Part shown: positions 26,219 to 39,404 of the stretch, piece after piece
Position numbering within the stretch: position 1 is the first letter of the stretch
Layout: each line of letters starts with the position of its first letter
Source: Smithella sp. M82
Lineage (GTDB): Bacteria > Desulfobacterota > Syntrophia > Syntrophales > Smithellaceae
Direction: 5' to 3'
DNA length: 47,987 bases
Assembly (NCBI GenBank): GCA_001683985.1
Contig: MAEO01000109.1
Coordinates: 1-47,987 of the forward strand
The notes under the pieces: generated by a model
Seen by the model: the letters and a program-made list of their open reading frames with translations, nothing else
The model's database searches: none
What the model was told of the DNA's origin: nothing
Made by a program: the position numbers and the translations under genes

Positions 26219-26844
26219 TATGCCAATGCTCCCTCAATTTTTTTCACAGAGGGCTCAAGAAGTATCAAATGCTCATGATTAAGAATATCATAAACATTAA
26301 TACCCTCCGATCTGATCATCTTAATGTTTTTTATATTTCTTGATGATTTTAGTAAAACCTCATTATTTTCATCTATAACAAACAATGCTTTCTTCAGGCT
26401 AAACAGATCAACCACATTTTTAAATATGCGCGTGCTTATTTTCTCCATTGGAAAATCTTTCAATATCAACATTTGGTTATCCTTGAATTTCATACTCAAG
26501 GCAGAAATTAACGCTTTTTTGCGCACTTTTTTGGGTACACTGTAAGAGTAGTCACGGGGATGCGGACCGAACACAGTTCCGCCGCTTCTCCAGAGAGGTG
26601 ATCTTGAGCTTCCAGATCTTGCCCTACCGGTTCCTTTCTGTCGCCATGGCTTTTTCCCTCCGCCGCTGACATCACTCCTGGTTTTAGTGGATGCAGTGCC
26701 CGAACGGCGCGATGCTAACTGCATTTTAACCACATCATATATAATAGCCTCATTGACTTCAGCGCCAAACACTGCGTCATTCAAATCAACCTGGGCAACT
26801 TTTTTCTTTTCAATATCAAAAACATCCGCAACTGCCATGTTCAT
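26218..26844 (-). CDS. rplD: 50S ribosomal protein L4
   Basis: 208 residues: TRSDVSGGGKKPWRQKGTGR then ARSGSSRSPLWRSGGTVFGP is the tunnel-reaching loop of L4. In E. coli L4 also represses the S10 operon; no leader hairpin for that was identified here. Overlaps rplW by one base. Confidence 0.99.
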   Translation of the reverse strand: MNMAVADVFDIEKKKVAQVDLNDAVFGAEVNEAIIYDVVKMQLASRRSGTASTKTRSDVSGGGKKPWRQKGTGRARSGSSRSPLWRSGGTVFGPHPRDYSYSVPKKVRKKALISALSMKFKDNQMLILKDFPMEKISTRIFKNVVDLFSLKKALFVIDENNEVLLKSSRNIKNIKMIRSEGINVYDILNHEHLILLEPSVKKIEGALA

Positions 26845-26859
26845 AACTCCAGTTATAAC

Positions 26860-27492
26860 TTAAGCACTTTTTTTCTTAGCTTTCTTAATTAATACCATTC
26901 CATTCCTACTACCGGGAACAGAGCCTTTCAGTAACAATAAATTTCTATCGGGACGAACCTGCCATATCTGCAAATTTTGAATGGTCTTGCGAACATTACC
27001 CATTTGGCCACCCATTCTGGCACCTTTGAAAACGCGTGATGGATCAGCGCTGGCACCAATTGAACCGGGGGCACGGTGAAACATTGAACCATGAGTAGCT
27101 CTGCCTCCGCGGAAGCCGTGTCTTTTAACAACACCTTGAAATCCTCTCCCTTTTGATGTTCCGACAACATCCACAGAATCACCGGTTTTAAAAATGTCCG
27201 CTGTAATCTCCTGACCAATTTCATATTTTCCAGGTTGAGCCTGAAATTCTTTTAAACTGCGAAAGAACCCTTTATTAGCTTTATTAAAATGACCCTGCAT
27301 CGGTTTGGTCACGTTTTTCCGCTTAACCCTGCCGTAACCAAGCTGAATGGCATCGTATCCATCCTTATCTTTTGTCTTTATTTGCACAATAACAGATGGT
27401 GCCACCTCAATCGCGGTTACACCGACCGTCGATCCGTCATCAGCAAACACTTGAGTCATTCCTAATTTTTTTCCAATTATTCCCTTGCTCAT
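26860..27492 (-). CDS. rplC: 50S ribosomal protein L3
   Basis: 210 residues: GIIGKKLGMTQVFADDGS, then VDVVGTSKGRGFQGVVKRHG and GSIGASADPSRVFKGARMGG. Contacts the peptidyl transferase centre. A 96-base spacer separates it from rpsJ. Confidence 0.99.
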   Translation of the reverse strand: MSKGIIGKKLGMTQVFADDGSTVGVTAIEVAPSVIVQIKTKDKDGYDAIQLGYGRVKRKNVTKPMQGHFNKANKGFFRSLKEFQAQPGKYEIGQEITADIFKTGDSVDVVGTSKGRGFQGVVKRHGFRGGRATHGSMFHRAPGSIGASADPSRVFKGARMGGQMGNVRKTIQNLQIWQVRPDRNLLLLKGSVPGSRNGMVLIKKAKKKSA

Positions 27493-27588
27493 TTAACATT
27501 CCAATTTTTCAATAAATATTAATCCCCTTATCTTCATTTTGAAGAATGGCAATGATTCGATACCATCTTCCCACACTGGAAAAATCGC

Positions 27589-27897
27589 CTACGCTTTTAT
27601 CTCTACATCAACTCCGGCTGAGAGATCCAGTTTCATCAAAGCGTCAACTGTGGCTTGGGTAGGTCCGACTATATCTATTAATCTTTTATGTGTTCTGATT
27701 TCAAACTGTTCGCGAGATTTTTTGTCCACATGAGGGGAACGATTTACACAATACTTATTGATTTCGGTAGGAATAGGGATGGGACCGGCGACACGAGCAC
27801 CGGTCCTTTTTACCGTTTCCACTATTTCTTCTACAGAACGATCTAAAAGTTTATAATCGTAAGCTTTGAGACGAATTCTAATCTTTTGTTCTTTCAT
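27589..27897 (-). CDS. rpsJ: 30S ribosomal protein S10 (NusE)
   Basis: 102 residues: [20 protein letters not shown], then [20 protein letters not shown] and [20 protein letters not shown]. Besides its ribosomal role it binds NusG and NusB in antitermination; nusG lies at 40842-41372 in the same block. Follows tuf by 24 bases. Confidence 0.99.
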   Translation of the reverse strand: MKEQKIRIRLKAYDYKLLDRSVEEIVETVKRTGARVAGPIPIPTEINKYCVNRSPHVDKKSREQFEIRTHKRLIDIVGPTQATVDALMKLDLSAGVDVEIKA

Positions 27898-27921
27898 TGA
27901 TCGGATAACCTATTCCATTTT

Positions 27922-29115
27922 TTATTCAATAACTTTGCTTACGACTCCAGCGCCTACAGTTCTTCCACCCTCGCGAATAGCGAATCTTAATTGTTCTTCC
28001 ATTGCAATAGGCGTAATTAACTCAATGGTCATTTTTACATTATCACCGGGCATAACCATTTCCACGCCGTCAGGAAGATTTGCCACACCGGTCACGTCTG
28101 TTGTACGGAAATAAAACTGCGGTCTGTAGCCTGTAAAAAACGGCGTATGACGACCACCTTCTTCCTTAGTCAGAACATAAACTGCAGCTTCAAACTTTGT
28201 ATGAGGAGTAATTGAACCTGGTTTAGCCACGACCTGACCCCTTTCCACTTCCTCACGTTTGATTCCGCGAAGCAATAAACCTACATCATCACCGGCACGG
28301 CCTTCATCAAGAGTTTTACGAAACATTTCCACTCCGGTAACAACCGTTTTAACCGTCGGCCTGATGCCTATAATTTCTACTTCCTCGCCAACCTTGATAA
28401 TACCTCTGTCTACTCTGCCTGTAACAACAGTTCCACGACCGGAAATCGTAAAGACATCACCGACGGGCATCAGGAAAGGCTTATCAGTATCGCGTTTCGG
28501 CTCAGGAATATAGTTATCAACTGCTTCCATAAGTTCCCAAATGGATTTGACATCAGGTGAATTGGGATCATCGGATTCCAGCGCTTTAAGCGCGGAACCG
28601 CGAATGATGGGAATATCGTCACCTGGGAATTCATACTGGGTAAGGAGTTCTCTAAGTTCAAGTTCAACAAGATCCAGAAGTTCCGGATCGTCAACCAGAT
28701 CAACTTTATTCAGATAAACGACAATGTAAGGAACCTGTACCTGACGGGCAAGGAGGATGTGCTCGCGTGTCTGCGGCATCGGACCATCGGAAGCGGCCAC
28801 AACAAGAATAGTTCCGTCCATGTGGGCGGCACCGGAAATCATGTTTTTAATATAGTCGGCATGGCCGGGGCAATCGACGTGCGCATAATGTCTTTTATCC
28901 GTTTCATATTCCACATGGGAGATATTAATCGTAACACCACGTTCTTTTTCTTCCGGAGCATTATCAATAGAATCGAAAGGTCTGAATTCCGCAAGACCTT
29001 TCTTGGCCAGATGCTTGGTAATTGCGGCCGTCAATGTCGTCTTGCCGTGATCGACGTGACCGATTGTTCCGATATTTAAATGCGGCTTAGTCCTTTCAAA
29101 TTTTTTCTTTGCCAT
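27922..29115 (-). CDS. tuf: Translation elongation factor Tu
   Basis: 397 residues. GTPase motifs: [15 protein letters not shown] (P-loop), [12 protein letters not shown] (G3) and NKVDLVDD (G4; NKCD in most bacteria). Domains 2 and 3 follow normally. Delivers aminoacyl-tRNA. It lies directly behind rpsG (56-base gap), where fusA would normally intervene. It is the only tuf in this window; the tufB site after the Thr-Tyr-Gly-Thr tRNA cluster is empty. Confidence 0.99.
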   Translation of the reverse strand: MAKKKFERTKPHLNIGTIGHVDHGKTTLTAAITKHLAKKGLAEFRPFDSIDNAPEEKERGVTINISHVEYETDKRHYAHVDCPGHADYIKNMISGAAHMDGTILVVAASDGPMPQTREHILLARQVQVPYIVVYLNKVDLVDDPELLDLVELELRELLTQYEFPGDDIPIIRGSALKALESDDPNSPDVKSIWELMEAVDNYIPEPKRDTDKPFLMPVGDVFTISGRGTVVTGRVDRGIIKVGEEVEIIGIRPTVKTVVTGVEMFRKTLDEGRAGDDVGLLLRGIKREEVERGQVVAKPGSITPHTKFEAAVYVLTKEEGGRHTPFFTGYRPQFYFRTTDVTGVANLPDGVEMVMPGDNVKMTIELITPIAMEEQLRFAIREGGRTVGAGVVSKVIE

Positions 29116-29171
29116 TTCGTATTCCCTCCTTAACTTTGAATGGTCGGTGTCCGTACCGAATAAATTATTTA

Positions 29172-29642
29172 TTAAAATTTATAATGGGCAAAAGCTTTGT
29201 TTGCTTCCGCCATCTTATGTACAGCTTCTTTTTTCTTGATCGCACCGCCACGATTATTAGCGGCATCTATCAACTCAGCGGCCAGTTTTTCACGCATGGT
29301 TTTTTCCGTACGCTCCTGGGCGTTGGATATCAACCAGCGAATCGCCAACGCAGTACGCCTGGCCGGGACAACTTCCGTCGGCACCTGGTAAGTCGAACCG
29401 CCGACTCTTCTTGACTTTACTTCGATTACCGGTTTTACATTATTAACAGCTTTCTCGAAAAGTTCGATGGGTTGTTCCTTTAACCTCTTTTCGATAATGT
29501 CAAAAGATCCGTAAAGAATACTTTCTGCAACGCTTTTTTTGCCTCTTTTTAATAAGCAATTAACAAATTTTGCGACAAGTTTGTTATTAAACTTGGGATC
29601 GGCCAAAATGTCTCTTTTCTCAATTTCCCGTCTTCTCGGCAT
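29172..29642 (-). CDS. rpsG: 30S ribosomal protein S7
   Basis: 156 residues: [20 protein letters not shown], then [20 protein letters not shown] and RWLISNAQ. Primary binder of the 16S 3' domain. Lies between rpsL and tuf. Confidence 0.99.
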   Translation of the reverse strand: MPRRREIEKRDILADPKFNNKLVAKFVNCLLKRGKKSVAESILYGSFDIIEKRLKEQPIELFEKAVNNVKPVIEVKSRRVGGSTYQVPTEVVPARRTALAIRWLISNAQERTEKTMREKLAAELIDAANNRGGAIKKKEAVHKMAEANKAFAHYKF

Positions 29643-29656
29643 TTAATTATCTCCGT

Positions 29657-30028
29657 TTAGCTTGGCTTTTTCGCACCGTACTTTGATCTGCCCTGTTTGC
29701 GATCCTGCACTCCCACGGTATCAAGCGTACCTCTTACTACATGATATCTCACTCCCGGCAGGTCCTTAACTCTGCCCCCGCGTACCAGAACAACGGAATG
29801 CTCCTGAAGGTTGTGGCCGATACCCGGGATATAAGAAGTAACTTCATATCCGCCGGTAAGACGAACTCTGGCCACTTTACGTAAAGCTGAATTCGGCTTT
29901 TTGGGTGTCGTAGTATACACTCTGACACAAACACCGCGTCTTTGAGGCGAACCTGCCAGAGCCGGCGTGTTTGTTTTCTTTTGTATTTTGATTCGGCCTT
30001 TTCGAATCAATTGACTTATCGTCGGCAT
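29657..30028 (-). CDS. rpsL: 30S ribosomal protein S12
   Basis: 123 residues: [12 protein letters not shown], then [19 protein letters not shown] and [20 protein letters not shown]. The Lys residues in KKPNS and GRVKDL that are changed in streptomycin-resistant mutants are the sensitive type here. Decoding-centre protein. Confidence 0.99.
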   Translation of the reverse strand: MPTISQLIRKGRIKIQKKTNTPALAGSPQRRGVCVRVYTTTPKKPNSALRKVARVRLTGGYEVTSYIPGIGHNLQEHSVVLVRGGRVKDLPGVRYHVVRGTLDTVGVQDRKQGRSKYGAKKPS

Positions 30029-30083
30029 TTTCCTCCTAAACTAAATCTCCTTATTCATTTTGCCGGTAGCAGCAAATCGGCGA

Positions 30084-30112
30084 TGTCTATCAATTAAGAT
30101 AATAGATGTCAA
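30084..30112 (-). promoter_or_regulatory. Possible promoter ahead of rpsL
   Basis: In the 107-base gap between rpoC and rpsL, the minus strand reads TTGACA (30112-30107), 17 bases, TAGACA (30089-30084). The -35 box is perfect and the -10 box poor. It could supply extra transcription of the rpsL-rpsG-tuf-S10 section. Confidence 0.4.
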
Positions 30113-30135
30113 GCCTTTTCTGACTTTTATTGAAT

Positions 30136-33100
30136 TTATTCTACCACCGCTTCAGGATTATCGTTTATAACCTTAATACCCAACTTCCTGTACATCACCA
30201 AACCAGTGCCTGCCGTGATTAACCTGCCCATAATAACGTTTTCCTTAAGTCCTCTTAAATAGTCAACTTTACCTGAAAGCGAGGCTTCCGTAAGCACTTT
30301 GGTGGTTTCCTGGAATGACGCCGCAGAAATAAAACTCTGAGTGCTTAGCGATGCTTTGGTAATACCGAGAAGCATCGGCTCTGCTATGGCAGGGCGGCCA
30401 CCCTGAGCGACAATCCTTTCGTTTTCTTTCTGGAAACGATAACGTTCAACTTTTTCATCGGCAATAAATGCAGTATCGCCCGGCTCAGTTACCTTGACTC
30501 TGCGAAGCATCTGACGGACAATGACTTCCATGTGTTTATCATTAATTTTAACACCCTGCAGACGGTAGACTTCCTGTACTTCATCAACAAGATATCTGGC
30601 CAATTCCTTCTCTCCCTTAATCGCCAGAAGGTCATGGGGATTGTTCACACCGGACATCAAGGCGTCTCCCGGCACAACGTGTTCTCCTTCCTGTACACTG
30701 ATATGCTTACCCTTGGGGATAAGGTATTCTTTTTCCTCTCCGATTTCCGGTGTGACAATAATTTTACGCTTACCCTTGGCATCTTTGCCATAAGAAACAA
30801 CACCCTTAATTTCACTGATAACAGCAAAATCTTTAGGCTTACGAGCCTCAAATAGCTCTGCAACACGAGGCAGACCACCTGTGATATCTTTGGTTTTCGT
30901 TGTCTCACGCGGAATTTTGGCAATAATATCTCCTGCCTTGACCTGGTCTCCTTCGGAAACAACCAGATTAACTCCTACGGCCAGGAAATAACGGGCTTCG
31001 GAATTCGTATCGGCGAGCTTGATAGTTTTTCCCTTGCTATCCTTGATGGAAACTCGCGGTCTTAAATCTCCACCTTTAAATTCGGTAATGATTTTACGGG
31101 AAAGACCGGTAACTTCATCCACCTGTTCCTGCATCGTTTTCCCTTCAATAATATCGCCATACTTAATTGTTCCGTCGACTTCCGCCAAAACAGGTATAGA
31201 GAAGGGATCCCATTCGGCAATTAACTGACCACGTTTGACGGCGCTGTTTTCCGTAACTTTTAAGTGGGCGCCATAAGGCAGAATGTACTTCCCGCGGCTG
31301 CGGTTTTGTTCATCCAAAACATGGACTTCACCATGACGCCTCATTACAACGAATTCATTTTCTTTCGTTTTTACTGTACTTAAATTGACAAACTTAATCA
31401 CGCCGTCATGTCGCGCTTCCAGTGTGGAATGTTCATCAAATTTGGCCGTACCACCGATATGAAATGTTCTCATGGTCAACTGAGTTCCCGGTTCACCAAT
31501 GGATTGGGCGGCAACGATGCCGACCACCTCACCAATGTTGACCAGGTGGCCGTGAGCTAAGTCACGTCCGTAACACATTGCACAAACTCCGTGTTTGGAG
31601 CGGCAGGTCAAAACAGACCGAATATTTACTTTTTCAATACCGGCATTATCTATCTTTTCAGCGAGCGTTTCGTCGATCATTTCATTGGCTTTAACGATAA
31701 CTTCACCGGTAAAGGGATCTGTAACATCCTGTAGGGCTACTCGACCAAGCACGCGCTCGCCGGCAGTTTCAATAATTTCACCACCCTCCATCAATGCGGA
31801 AACATACACGCCATCAACCGTTTCGCAATCATGTTCCGTAATAATGCAATCCTGAGCAACATCAACCAGTCTTCTGGTCAGATAACCGGAATTGGCTGTC
31901 TTTAATGCGGTATCAGCCAAACCTTTACGTGCACCGTGTGTAGAAATAAAGTACTGAAGAACTGTAAGACCTTCACGGAAATTAGCGGTGATCGGCGTTT
32001 CAATAATTTCACCGGATGGTTTGGCCATCAGCCCACGCATACCGGCCAGCTGTCTTAACTGCTGTCCGGAACCACGGGCACCGGAATCGGCCATCATATA
32101 AATAGGATTGAAACTTTCGATTTTTCGTTTTTTCCCGTCGGAAGAAGCGACCTCTTCGGTGCTGATGCCCTTCAACATTTCCGACGCTATTTTTTCTGTA
32201 GCCTGAGCCCAGATATCCACGACCTTGTTATAACGTTCGCCGTCGGTAATCAAGCCGTCCATATACTGTCTTTGTATCTTGAGAACATCTTTATCAGCCT
32301 GAAGAACAATCTTCTTCTTTTGTTCGGGAATAATCATGTTGCCCACAGCAAAGGAAAGTCCGGAAATAGTGGCATATTTAAAGCCCAAATCTTTGAGCCT
32401 GTCGCACAAAAGAATCGTTGTCTTATCGCCGCATAAACGATAGCAATGATCAATCAGGTTGGTCAGTTCCTTTTTATTCATCAGTTTGTTGATCATATCA
32501 AAATTGATTTCTTCGGGAACTATTTCTGAAAGTATAATTCTACCCGCGGTGGTTTCTTTCATCTCTGAATTAATACGCACTTTGATGCGTGCGTGCAGAT
32601 CAATTTCGCCGGAATCAACGGCTGACCGAACTTCATCGTGACCGGCAAAAACCATCCCTTCGCCTTTTACGCCGGTTTTGGCTCTGGTAAGATAATAAAT
32701 ACCCAAAACGATATCCTGGCTGGGAATTATTATCGGACTCCCGTTAGCCGGAGAAAGAATGTTGTTGGTAGACATCATCAGCACGCGGGCTTCTGTCTGA
32801 GCTTCGATGGACAGCGGAACATGGACAGCCATTTGATCGCCGTCAAAGTCGGCGTTGAAAGCGGTGCAAACCAGAGGATGAAGCTGGATAGCCTTGCCTT
32901 CAATTAACACCGGCTCAAATGCCTGCATACCCAAACGATGCAGAGTTGGCGCACGATTGAGAATAACCGGATATTCACGCACAACCTCATCCAATGCGTC
33001 CCATACTTCGGCGGTCTCTTTTTCCACCATTTTCTTGGCACTTTTTACAGTGGTTACATAACCTTTTTCCAACAGGCGATTGTAAATAAACGGTTTAAAA

Positions 33101-34230
33101 AGTTCGATGGCCATTTTCTTGGGCAACCCGCATTGATGAAGCCTTAAATCAGGACCAACCGTAACGACAGAACGGCCGGAATAGTCAACACGCTTACCCA
33201 GCAGATTCTGGCGGAAACGACCCTGCTTACCCTTTAACATGTCTGATAAAGAACGAAGAGGTCTTTTATTGGTGCCGGTGATAGCTCTGCCACGACGGCC
33301 GTTATCAAACAATACGTCGACTGCTTCCTGAAGCATCCGTTTCTCGTTACGGATAATTATTTCCGGTGCATTTAATTCCTGTAGACGCTTCAAGCGGTTA
33401 TTTCTATTAATAACCCGCCTATATAAATCGTTAAGGTCGGATGTAGCAAAACGGCCGCCATCCAAAGGAACCAACGGCCGTAAATCGGGCGGGATAACCG
33501 GCAATACTGTCAATATCATCCATTCCGGCTTATTCCCGGACTTGCGTAATGCTTCTATTACCTTTAATCTTTTAATAAGTTTCTTTTTCTTGGTATCGGA
33601 AAAGGAAGTAATAATTTCCGTACGCAGTTCTTCATAGAGCTTATCCAAATCAATCTCTTCCAGCAGTTGTCTTATCGCTTCGGCACCAATTCCGGCAACA
33701 AAACCATTTTGGCCGTATTGTTCTCTGGCTTCTTCGTACTCTTCATCCGACAGCAATTCTTTTTTCTTCAAAGGTGTGTCTTTGGGATCGAGAACAATCC
33801 AGGACTCGAAATAAAGAACCTTTTCCAGATCCTTCAGGAGCAAATCAACCGCATTGCCGATGCGGCTGGGAAGACTCTTTAAAAACCAGATATGAGCCAC
33901 CGGAGTCGCCAGCGTAATGTGACCCATACGTTCGCGGCGAACCTTGGACTGAATGACTTCCACGCCGCATTTTTCACAAACTACTCCGCGATGTTTCATT
34001 CGTTTATAACGTCCGCAAAGGCATTCGTAATCTTTCACCGGTCCGAAAATCTTCGCGCAAAAAAGTCCATCTTTTTCCGGTTTAAATGTCCGGTAATTAA
34101 TTGTTTCCGGTTTCTTTACTTCGCCGCGTGACCAGGAAAGTATCTTCTCCGGCGAAGCGATGGAAATTTTCATTGCATTGAATTTGATTTGATTTTTCGG
34201 TTTCTCAAAATAGTTGAAAACGTCTTCCAC
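30136..34230 (-). CDS. rpoC: RNA polymerase beta' subunit
   Basis: 1364 residues. Visible features in order: N-terminal zinc ribbon [20 protein letters not shown], the catalytic loop [16 protein letters not shown] with three Asp that hold the active-site magnesium, the second zinc site ([13 protein letters not shown]) and the trigger-loop region [16 protein letters not shown]. Full length for proteobacteria. Cotranscribed with rpoB (68-base gap). Confidence 0.99.
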   Translation of the reverse strand: MEDVFNYFEKPKNQIKFNAMKISIASPEKILSWSRGEVKKPETINYRTFKPEKDGLFCAKIFGPVKDYECLCGRYKRMKHRGVVCEKCGVEVIQSKVRRERMGHITLATPVAHIWFLKSLPSRIGNAVDLLLKDLEKVLYFESWIVLDPKDTPLKKKELLSDEEYEEAREQYGQNGFVAGIGAEAIRQLLEEIDLDKLYEELRTEIITSFSDTKKKKLIKRLKVIEALRKSGNKPEWMILTVLPVIPPDLRPLVPLDGGRFATSDLNDLYRRVINRNNRLKRLQELNAPEIIIRNEKRMLQEAVDVLFDNGRRGRAITGTNKRPLRSLSDMLKGKQGRFRQNLLGKRVDYSGRSVVTVGPDLRLHQCGLPKKMAIELFKPFIYNRLLEKGYVTTVKSAKKMVEKETAEVWDALDEVVREYPVILNRAPTLHRLGMQAFEPVLIEGKAIQLHPLVCTAFNADFDGDQMAVHVPLSIEAQTEARVLMMSTNNILSPANGSPIIIPSQDIVLGIYYLTRAKTGVKGEGMVFAGHDEVRSAVDSGEIDLHARIKVRINSEMKETTAGRIILSEIVPEEINFDMINKLMNKKELTNLIDHCYRLCGDKTTILLCDRLKDLGFKYATISGLSFAVGNMIIPEQKKKIVLQADKDVLKIQRQYMDGLITDGERYNKVVDIWAQATEKIASEMLKGISTEEVASSDGKKRKIESFNPIYMMADSGARGSGQQLRQLAGMRGLMAKPSGEIIETPITANFREGLTVLQYFISTHGARKGLADTALKTANSGYLTRRLVDVAQDCIITEHDCETVDGVYVSALMEGGEIIETAGERVLGRVALQDVTDPFTGEVIVKANEMIDETLAEKIDNAGIEKVNIRSVLTCRSKHGVCAMCYGRDLAHGHLVNIGEVVGIVAAQSIGEPGTQLTMRTFHIGGTAKFDEHSTLEARHDGVIKFVNLSTVKTKENEFVVMRRHGEVHVLDEQNRSRGKYILPYGAHLKVTENSAVKRGQLIAEWDPFSIPVLAEVDGTIKYGDIIEGKTMQEQVDEVTGLSRKIITEFKGGDLRPRVSIKDSKGKTIKLADTNSEARYFLAVGVNLVVSEGDQVKAGDIIAKIPRETTKTKDITGGLPRVAELFEARKPKDFAVISEIKGVVSYGKDAKGKRKIIVTPEIGEEKEYLIPKGKHISVQEGEHVVPGDALMSGVNNPHDLLAIKGEKELARYLVDEVQEVYRLQGVKINDKHMEVIVRQMLRRVKVTEPGDTAFIADEKVERYRFQKENERIVAQGGRPAIAEPMLLGITKASLSTQSFISAASFQETTKVLTEASLSGKVDYLRGLKENVIMGRLITAGTGLVMYRKLGIKVINDNPEAVVE

Positions 34231-34298
34231 TGATTTTCTCCTGTACTATTAAATAGTCATTTGAAATTAATATTAATACCTTCCACCAACCGACTTTA

Positions 34299-37200
34299 TC
34301 AGCTCAGTTCGTCTGTTTCTTCAACCAATTCCACGTCTAATCCAAGTCCCTGAAGTTCTTTGACAAGCACGTTAAAGGATTCCGGGAGACCCGATTCAAA
34401 TGTATGCTCACCTTTTACAATAGATTCATAAATCCTTGTTCGTCCTGCCACATCATCGGATTTGACCGTTAAAAATTCCTGCAGCGCGTAGGCTGCTCCG
34501 TAAGCCTCCATTGCCCATACTTCCATTTCACCCAGTCTCTGACCGCCGAATTGTGCTTTACCACCTAACGGCTGCTGAGTTACGAGTGAATAAGGACCAA
34601 TGGAGCGCGCATGAATTTTATTATCAACCAGGTGGTGCAGTTTCATCATGTAAATAATTCCCACCGTTACTTCCTGATCAAACGGTTCACCGGTTCTTCC
34701 GTCAAAAAGAATGGATTGGCCTGACTCCGGCAGATTGGCTTTTCTTAACATTTCTCTTATTTGTTCTTCGGAACATCCGTCAAAAACAGGGCTGGCCACA
34801 AGCATTCCTTTTTTCAAACGACCGACAAATCTTCTGATATCTTCTGAAGATGCCTGATCAATAAATTTGTCGAACTCCGGAGAAGAATATACTTTTTTCA
34901 ACTCGTTTTTAATATGACTTAAATTGGAATTCTTTCTCCACAGTTCATCCAGACTTTCGCCTATTGACCTTGCCGCCCACCCCAGATGAGTCTCCAGAAT
35001 CTGTCCGACATTCATTCGCGAGGGAACGCCGAGAGGATTCAAAACAATGTCCACCGGAGTTCCATCAGCAAAATAAGGCATATCTTCTTCCGGCAAAATA
35101 CGCGACAAAACACCTTTGTTGCCGTGACGGCCGGCCATCTTATCACCTACGGAAAGTTTTCTCTTAATGGCAATATAAACTTTGACCATTTTAATAACAC
35201 CGGTAGGCAGCTCATCGCTGGCTTTAATCTTTTCCAGTTTTTCCGCAAAATGCGCATGGACAAAATCAATTTTTCTCTCCAGAGAAGCAATCATATTATT
35301 GATTTTTTCTTCCGAACCGTCGTTTTCGGCAATAGTGATTTCTTTCCAGCTGGAAAAAGGTAACTCAGACCAGATTTCTTTAGTAATTTTGTCGCCTTTT
35401 TTCAAAATTACTTTCTTTTTGGCATCGGTTATTTTAGAAGCCGCTGTTTTTCCGATAACAAGTTTTGTAATATCTTGCTTAACCGCTTCTGTCAGGATAC
35501 GGATTTCATCATCCCTGTCTTTCGTAATTTGCCCGATAGCATCAGCTTCAATCGCCTCCGATCGTGAATCACTTTCCGCACCCTTTCTCGTAAATATTTT
35601 GGCATCAATTACCGTCCCCTCAACGCCGGGAGGTACACGCAAAGACGTGTCCCGCACATCGCTTGCTTTTTCGCCGAAAATCGCCCGCAGAAGTTTTTCT
35701 TCAGCCGATAACTGAGTTTCTCCTTTGGGAGTAATTTTACCGACAAGGATATCACCTGGTTTCACCGAAACGCCAATACAGACAATGCCGCTTTCATCCA
35801 GATTTTTAAGAACTTCTTCACCGACGTTGGGAATGTCCCGCGTAATTTCTTCCTTGCCCAGTTTGGTGTCACGGGACATGGTTTCAAATTCTTCAATGTG
35901 AATCGAAGTAAAGATATCTTCTTTGACTATTCTTTCACTGACCAGAATGGAATCTTCATAGTTGTAACCGCCCCAGGACATGAAAGCGACCATGACATTC
36001 CGCCCAAGCGCCAACTCTCCGTTATCAATTGCCGGACCGTCGGCCAATATATCTTTTTTATGTACCCGGTCTCCTACATCAACTATGGGTTTCTGATTAA
36101 AGCAGGTATCTTGGTTGGATCTCTGGTATTTGGCAAGAGTATAAATGTCCACACCACTGTCAATACCGTCCTCTTCCGGACAATCCGCCCGGACAATAAT
36201 TCTCGACGCATCAACACTTTCCACGACCCCCGACCGTTTGGCAACAACAACGGCTCCGGAATCGCGCGCAACAACCGATTCTACACCCGTACCCACCACC
36301 GGTATCTCCGGGGTCATTAAGGGAACAGACTGCCTCTGCATGTTCGACCCCATCAGCGCGCGATTAGCGTCATCATGTTCCAGAAACGGAATTAATGCCG
36401 CCGCTACACTGACGAGCTGAGTTGGCGAAACGTCCATCATCTTTATTTCTTCCGGCATAACCGAAATAAAATCGCCTCCCTTTCTTACTGATATCAACTC
36501 TTCAACAAATTTGTCGTGTTTATCCAAAGGACGGTCTGCCGAAGCAACAATTTGATTTTCTTCTTCAATTGCCGTGATAAAACGAACATTATCTGATACA
36601 CGACCATTTTCCACCATCCTGTATGGTGTTTCAATAAAGCCGAATTCATTAACCCTCGCATAAGTGCTGAGAGATACAATCAACCCGATATTCGGTCCTT
36701 CCGGTGTTTCTATCGGACAAATACGCCCGTAATGAGTGGGATGGACGTCACGAACTTCAAACCCGGCCCGCTCCCTGGTCAAACCGCCTGGACCAAGTGC
36801 GGATAGTCTTCTTTTGTGTGTAATTTCGGAAAGAGGATTCGTCTGATCCATGAACTGAGAAAGTTGGCTGGAATTGAAAAACTCATTGACCACAGCCGAA
36901 ACAGGCTTAGCATTTATAAGATCATGCGGCATCATTGTCTCGATATCCTGCAAACTCATTTTTTCCTTGATTGCCCGCTCCATGCGCACCAAACCGATAC
37001 GGTACTGGTTTTCAATAAGTTCACCAACAGACCTCACCCGGCGGTTACCTAAATGGTCGATATCGTCGACACTGCACTCCGCAACAGCATTTTTTAAATC
37101 AATCAAATATTTAACTGCAGATAAAATATCCTCATTCCGTAATGTCGTAATATCCGTCGGCACATTCATCCGTAATTTGTAATTCATCTTGGCACGACCG

Positions 37201-38426
37201 ACATTGGACAAGTCGTAAGTTTCAGTTTCAAAGAAAAGACTTTGAAAAAATTTCTCGGCCGTTTCCGGAGTCGGAGGATTACTGGGACGCAACCGGCGAT
37301 ATATTTCCAAGACAGCGTCTTCGGCACTGTCAATGCGATCCATCAATAAAGTATCCCTGATGGACGCGTTATCCATATCTTCATCAAGATGGATAAGATT
37401 TAACTCTTTAATTCCCTTCTCACGGGCTATTTCCACCCAATTTAAGGGCAATTCCTCATTGCAGCGGAAAACAATATCACCTGCTTTCGGATCACGGATG
37501 TCCGAAGAAGGAATTTTACCTACAAGCTCTGCATCACTGACCGCCACACGCTTAATACCCGCATCCATTATTCTTTTCAAAAGAGGCCTGTTAAGTTTAC
37601 GCCCCTTTTTAACTATTATTTCAGAGCTCCCGGGATCCTTGATATCTTCAGGCGCTTTCTGACCGACAAGAGAATCGTCAACAGCAAAATAAATTTTTTT
37701 ATCTTCGATGATAACTTTATCAATGTTGTAAAAATAATTTAAAATAAATTCCGCAGAATTGCCCAGCGCCTTTAATAATATGGTGACAGGCATTTTTCTG
37801 CGGCGGTCTATCCTCACATAGAGAATGTCCTTGGAATCAAATTCCAGATCCAACCAGGACCCACGTATGGGAATAATCCGCGCTGAATAAATTAGTTTGC
37901 CGCTGGCAACAGTTTTGCCCTTATCATGATCAAAAAAAATACCGGGTGAACGGTGAAGTTGGCTGACAATGACCCGTTCCGTTCCGTTAATGATAAAAGT
38001 ACCATTTTCAGTCATCAGAGGAATTTCACCAAAGTAAATTTCCTGCTCTTTAATGTCTCGAATTTGCTTAGTCTCCAATTTGTCCTTGCCGCTTTTCCCC
38101 TCGGCAGGACGATCGACATCAAAAACAACCAGCCTTACCACAATCTTTAAAGGCGCGGCATAAGTCATGCCTTTCTGGATACATTCCTTCACATCGTACC
38201 GGACATCACCGATTCTATAACTGACAAATTCCAGAGAACATTTCCCGCTAAAGTCCGAAAAGGGAAAAACACTCTTAAACGCACCCTGCAAACCAAAGTT
38301 ACCTCTTTTTGCCGGCGCTATATCCTTTTGAAGGAATTTTTCATAAGACTGTGTCTGGATTTCAATTAAATTAGGTATCTCCAGTATCTTCTTTACCTGA
38401 CCAAAATTTTTTCTAAAGTCACCCAT
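34299..38426 (-). CDS. rpoB: RNA polymerase beta subunit
   Basis: 1375 residues. The rifampicin pocket reads [20 protein letters not shown] then [11 protein letters not shown], the sensitive wild-type form. Also seen are [13 protein letters not shown] near the active site and the C-terminal clamp part [17 protein letters not shown]. Lies 36 bases after rplL. Confidence 0.99.
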   Translation of the reverse strand: MGDFRKNFGQVKKILEIPNLIEIQTQSYEKFLQKDIAPAKRGNFGLQGAFKSVFPFSDFSGKCSLEFVSYRIGDVRYDVKECIQKGMTYAAPLKIVVRLVVFDVDRPAEGKSGKDKLETKQIRDIKEQEIYFGEIPLMTENGTFIINGTERVIVSQLHRSPGIFFDHDKGKTVASGKLIYSARIIPIRGSWLDLEFDSKDILYVRIDRRRKMPVTILLKALGNSAEFILNYFYNIDKVIIEDKKIYFAVDDSLVGQKAPEDIKDPGSSEIIVKKGRKLNRPLLKRIMDAGIKRVAVSDAELVGKIPSSDIRDPKAGDIVFRCNEELPLNWVEIAREKGIKELNLIHLDEDMDNASIRDTLLMDRIDSAEDAVLEIYRRLRPSNPPTPETAEKFFQSLFFETETYDLSNVGRAKMNYKLRMNVPTDITTLRNEDILSAVKYLIDLKNAVAECSVDDIDHLGNRRVRSVGELIENQYRIGLVRMERAIKEKMSLQDIETMMPHDLINAKPVSAVVNEFFNSSQLSQFMDQTNPLSEITHKRRLSALGPGGLTRERAGFEVRDVHPTHYGRICPIETPEGPNIGLIVSLSTYARVNEFGFIETPYRMVENGRVSDNVRFITAIEEENQIVASADRPLDKHDKFVEELISVRKGGDFISVMPEEIKMMDVSPTQLVSVAAALIPFLEHDDANRALMGSNMQRQSVPLMTPEIPVVGTGVESVVARDSGAVVVAKRSGVVESVDASRIIVRADCPEEDGIDSGVDIYTLAKYQRSNQDTCFNQKPIVDVGDRVHKKDILADGPAIDNGELALGRNVMVAFMSWGGYNYEDSILVSERIVKEDIFTSIHIEEFETMSRDTKLGKEEITRDIPNVGEEVLKNLDESGIVCIGVSVKPGDILVGKITPKGETQLSAEEKLLRAIFGEKASDVRDTSLRVPPGVEGTVIDAKIFTRKGAESDSRSEAIEADAIGQITKDRDDEIRILTEAVKQDITKLVIGKTAASKITDAKKKVILKKGDKITKEIWSELPFSSWKEITIAENDGSEEKINNMIASLERKIDFVHAHFAEKLEKIKASDELPTGVIKMVKVYIAIKRKLSVGDKMAGRHGNKGVLSRILPEEDMPYFADGTPVDIVLNPLGVPSRMNVGQILETHLGWAARSIGESLDELWRKNSNLSHIKNELKKVYSSPEFDKFIDQASSEDIRRFVGRLKKGMLVASPVFDGCSEEQIREMLRKANLPESGQSILFDGRTGEPFDQEVTVGIIYMMKLHHLVDNKIHARSIGPYSLVTQQPLGGKAQFGGQRLGEMEVWAMEAYGAAYALQEFLTVKSDDVAGRTRIYESIVKGEHTFESGLPESFNVLVKELQGLGLDVELVEETDELS

Positions 38427-38462
38427 AGCATCCTTAAAATAAATAAAGTATTAGAGATTATG

Positions 38463-38852
38463 TTATTTAATCTCAACGGTTCCGCCGACTTCTTCAATTT
38501 TCTTTTTAATGTCTGCGGCTTCATCCCTGGAAATGCCTTCTTTAATAGGCTTGGGCACGCCTTCCACTAAATCTTTTGCTTCTTTCAATCCTAAATTGGT
38601 GATAGCACGCACAACTTTGATTACCTGAATTTTTTCCGCACCGAAACCTGTTAATATAACATCAAACTCGGTTTTTTCTTCAGCCGGAGCAGCGGCGCCG
38701 GCGCCGGCGCCGGAAGCGGCAACAGCAGCCATCATAGGAGCGGCGGCGGAAACGCCGAATTTTTCTTCCAATTCTTTCACCAGAGCAGAAAGCTCCAATA
38801 CTGTCATTCCTTCAATAAATTTTACTACATCGTCTTTAGTAATTTCTGCCAT
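38463..38852 (-). CDS. rplL: 50S ribosomal protein L7/L12
   Basis: 129 residues. N-terminal dimer domain, an Ala/Gly-rich hinge (about 43-62, with [11 protein letters not shown] coded by GGCGCC repeats) and the C-terminal factor-binding domain with [20 protein letters not shown]. Forms the stalk with L10 and recruits translation GTPases. Confidence 0.99.
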   Translation of the reverse strand: MAEITKDDVVKFIEGMTVLELSALVKELEEKFGVSAAAPMMAAVAASGAGAGAAAPAEEKTEFDVILTGFGAEKIQVIKVVRAITNLGLKEAKDLVEGVPKPIKEGISRDEAADIKKKIEEVGGTVEIK

Positions 38853-38879
38853 TTTTTCTATTCCTCTCTGTATGTTTTA

Positions 38880-39404
38880 TTAATTTAAAGTTTTTTTCTT
38901 TTCACAATAGGCATTGAGCGCTTGCACAAAGCTTCTCGGAACACCGCTTAAAACGGTCACAAACGATGTCGGAACCGCCGCCAATACGGAAACTAATTTA
39001 CCTAAGAGAACTTCTTTACTTGGTAATTCCGCCAGAACATTTAGATCATTCTTAGTTAGGGGCTTATTATCCAACAATCCGACTTTTATTTCCAATTCCG
39101 GATTTTTTTTGGCAAAATCAATCAGAATTTTAGTCGGTTCCACCGGATCTTTATAGCCCAAAACAACCGCAACAGGCCATTTAAAATGATCTGCAAGAAT
39201 ACTGAAATCGGTTTCATTTGAAGCAATTCTCAAAAGAGTATTTTTCACAACCTTCCATTCAGCATCGGACTTGCGCAATGCATTTCTCAAAGCTTCCATT
39301 TTTTCGACATTCATGCCGCTAAAGCTGGTTAGAACTCCTAATCTGGCTTCTTTAAGTTTCTTACGCAGTTCAGCTACGATTTGCTCTTTTGTTCCCCGAT
39401 CCAA
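38880..39404 (-). CDS. rplJ: 50S ribosomal protein L10
   Basis: 174 residues: VVKNTLLRIA and LLGKLVSVLAAVPTSFVTVL are typical. Stalk base; the L10-L12 complex represses its own mRNA through a leader, which is recognisable upstream (39551-39612). AGGAGG precedes the start. Confidence 0.98.
   Translation of the reverse strand: MDRGTKEQIVAELRKKLKEARLGVLTSFSGMNVEKMEALRNALRKSDAEWKVVKNTLLRIASNETDFSILADHFKWPVAVVLGYKDPVEPTKILIDFAKKNPELEIKVGLLDNKPLTKNDLNVLAELPSKEVLLGKLVSVLAAVPTSFVTVLSGVPRSFVQALNAYCEKKKTLN

Noticed and set aside
30136..38426. Plus-strand frames across rpoB and rpoC
   Set aside because: Antisense shadows of long conserved genes without any family similarity.
38694..38715. GGCGCC repeat palindrome
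   Set aside because: It is the Ala/Gly hinge coding region of rplL, explained by the protein.
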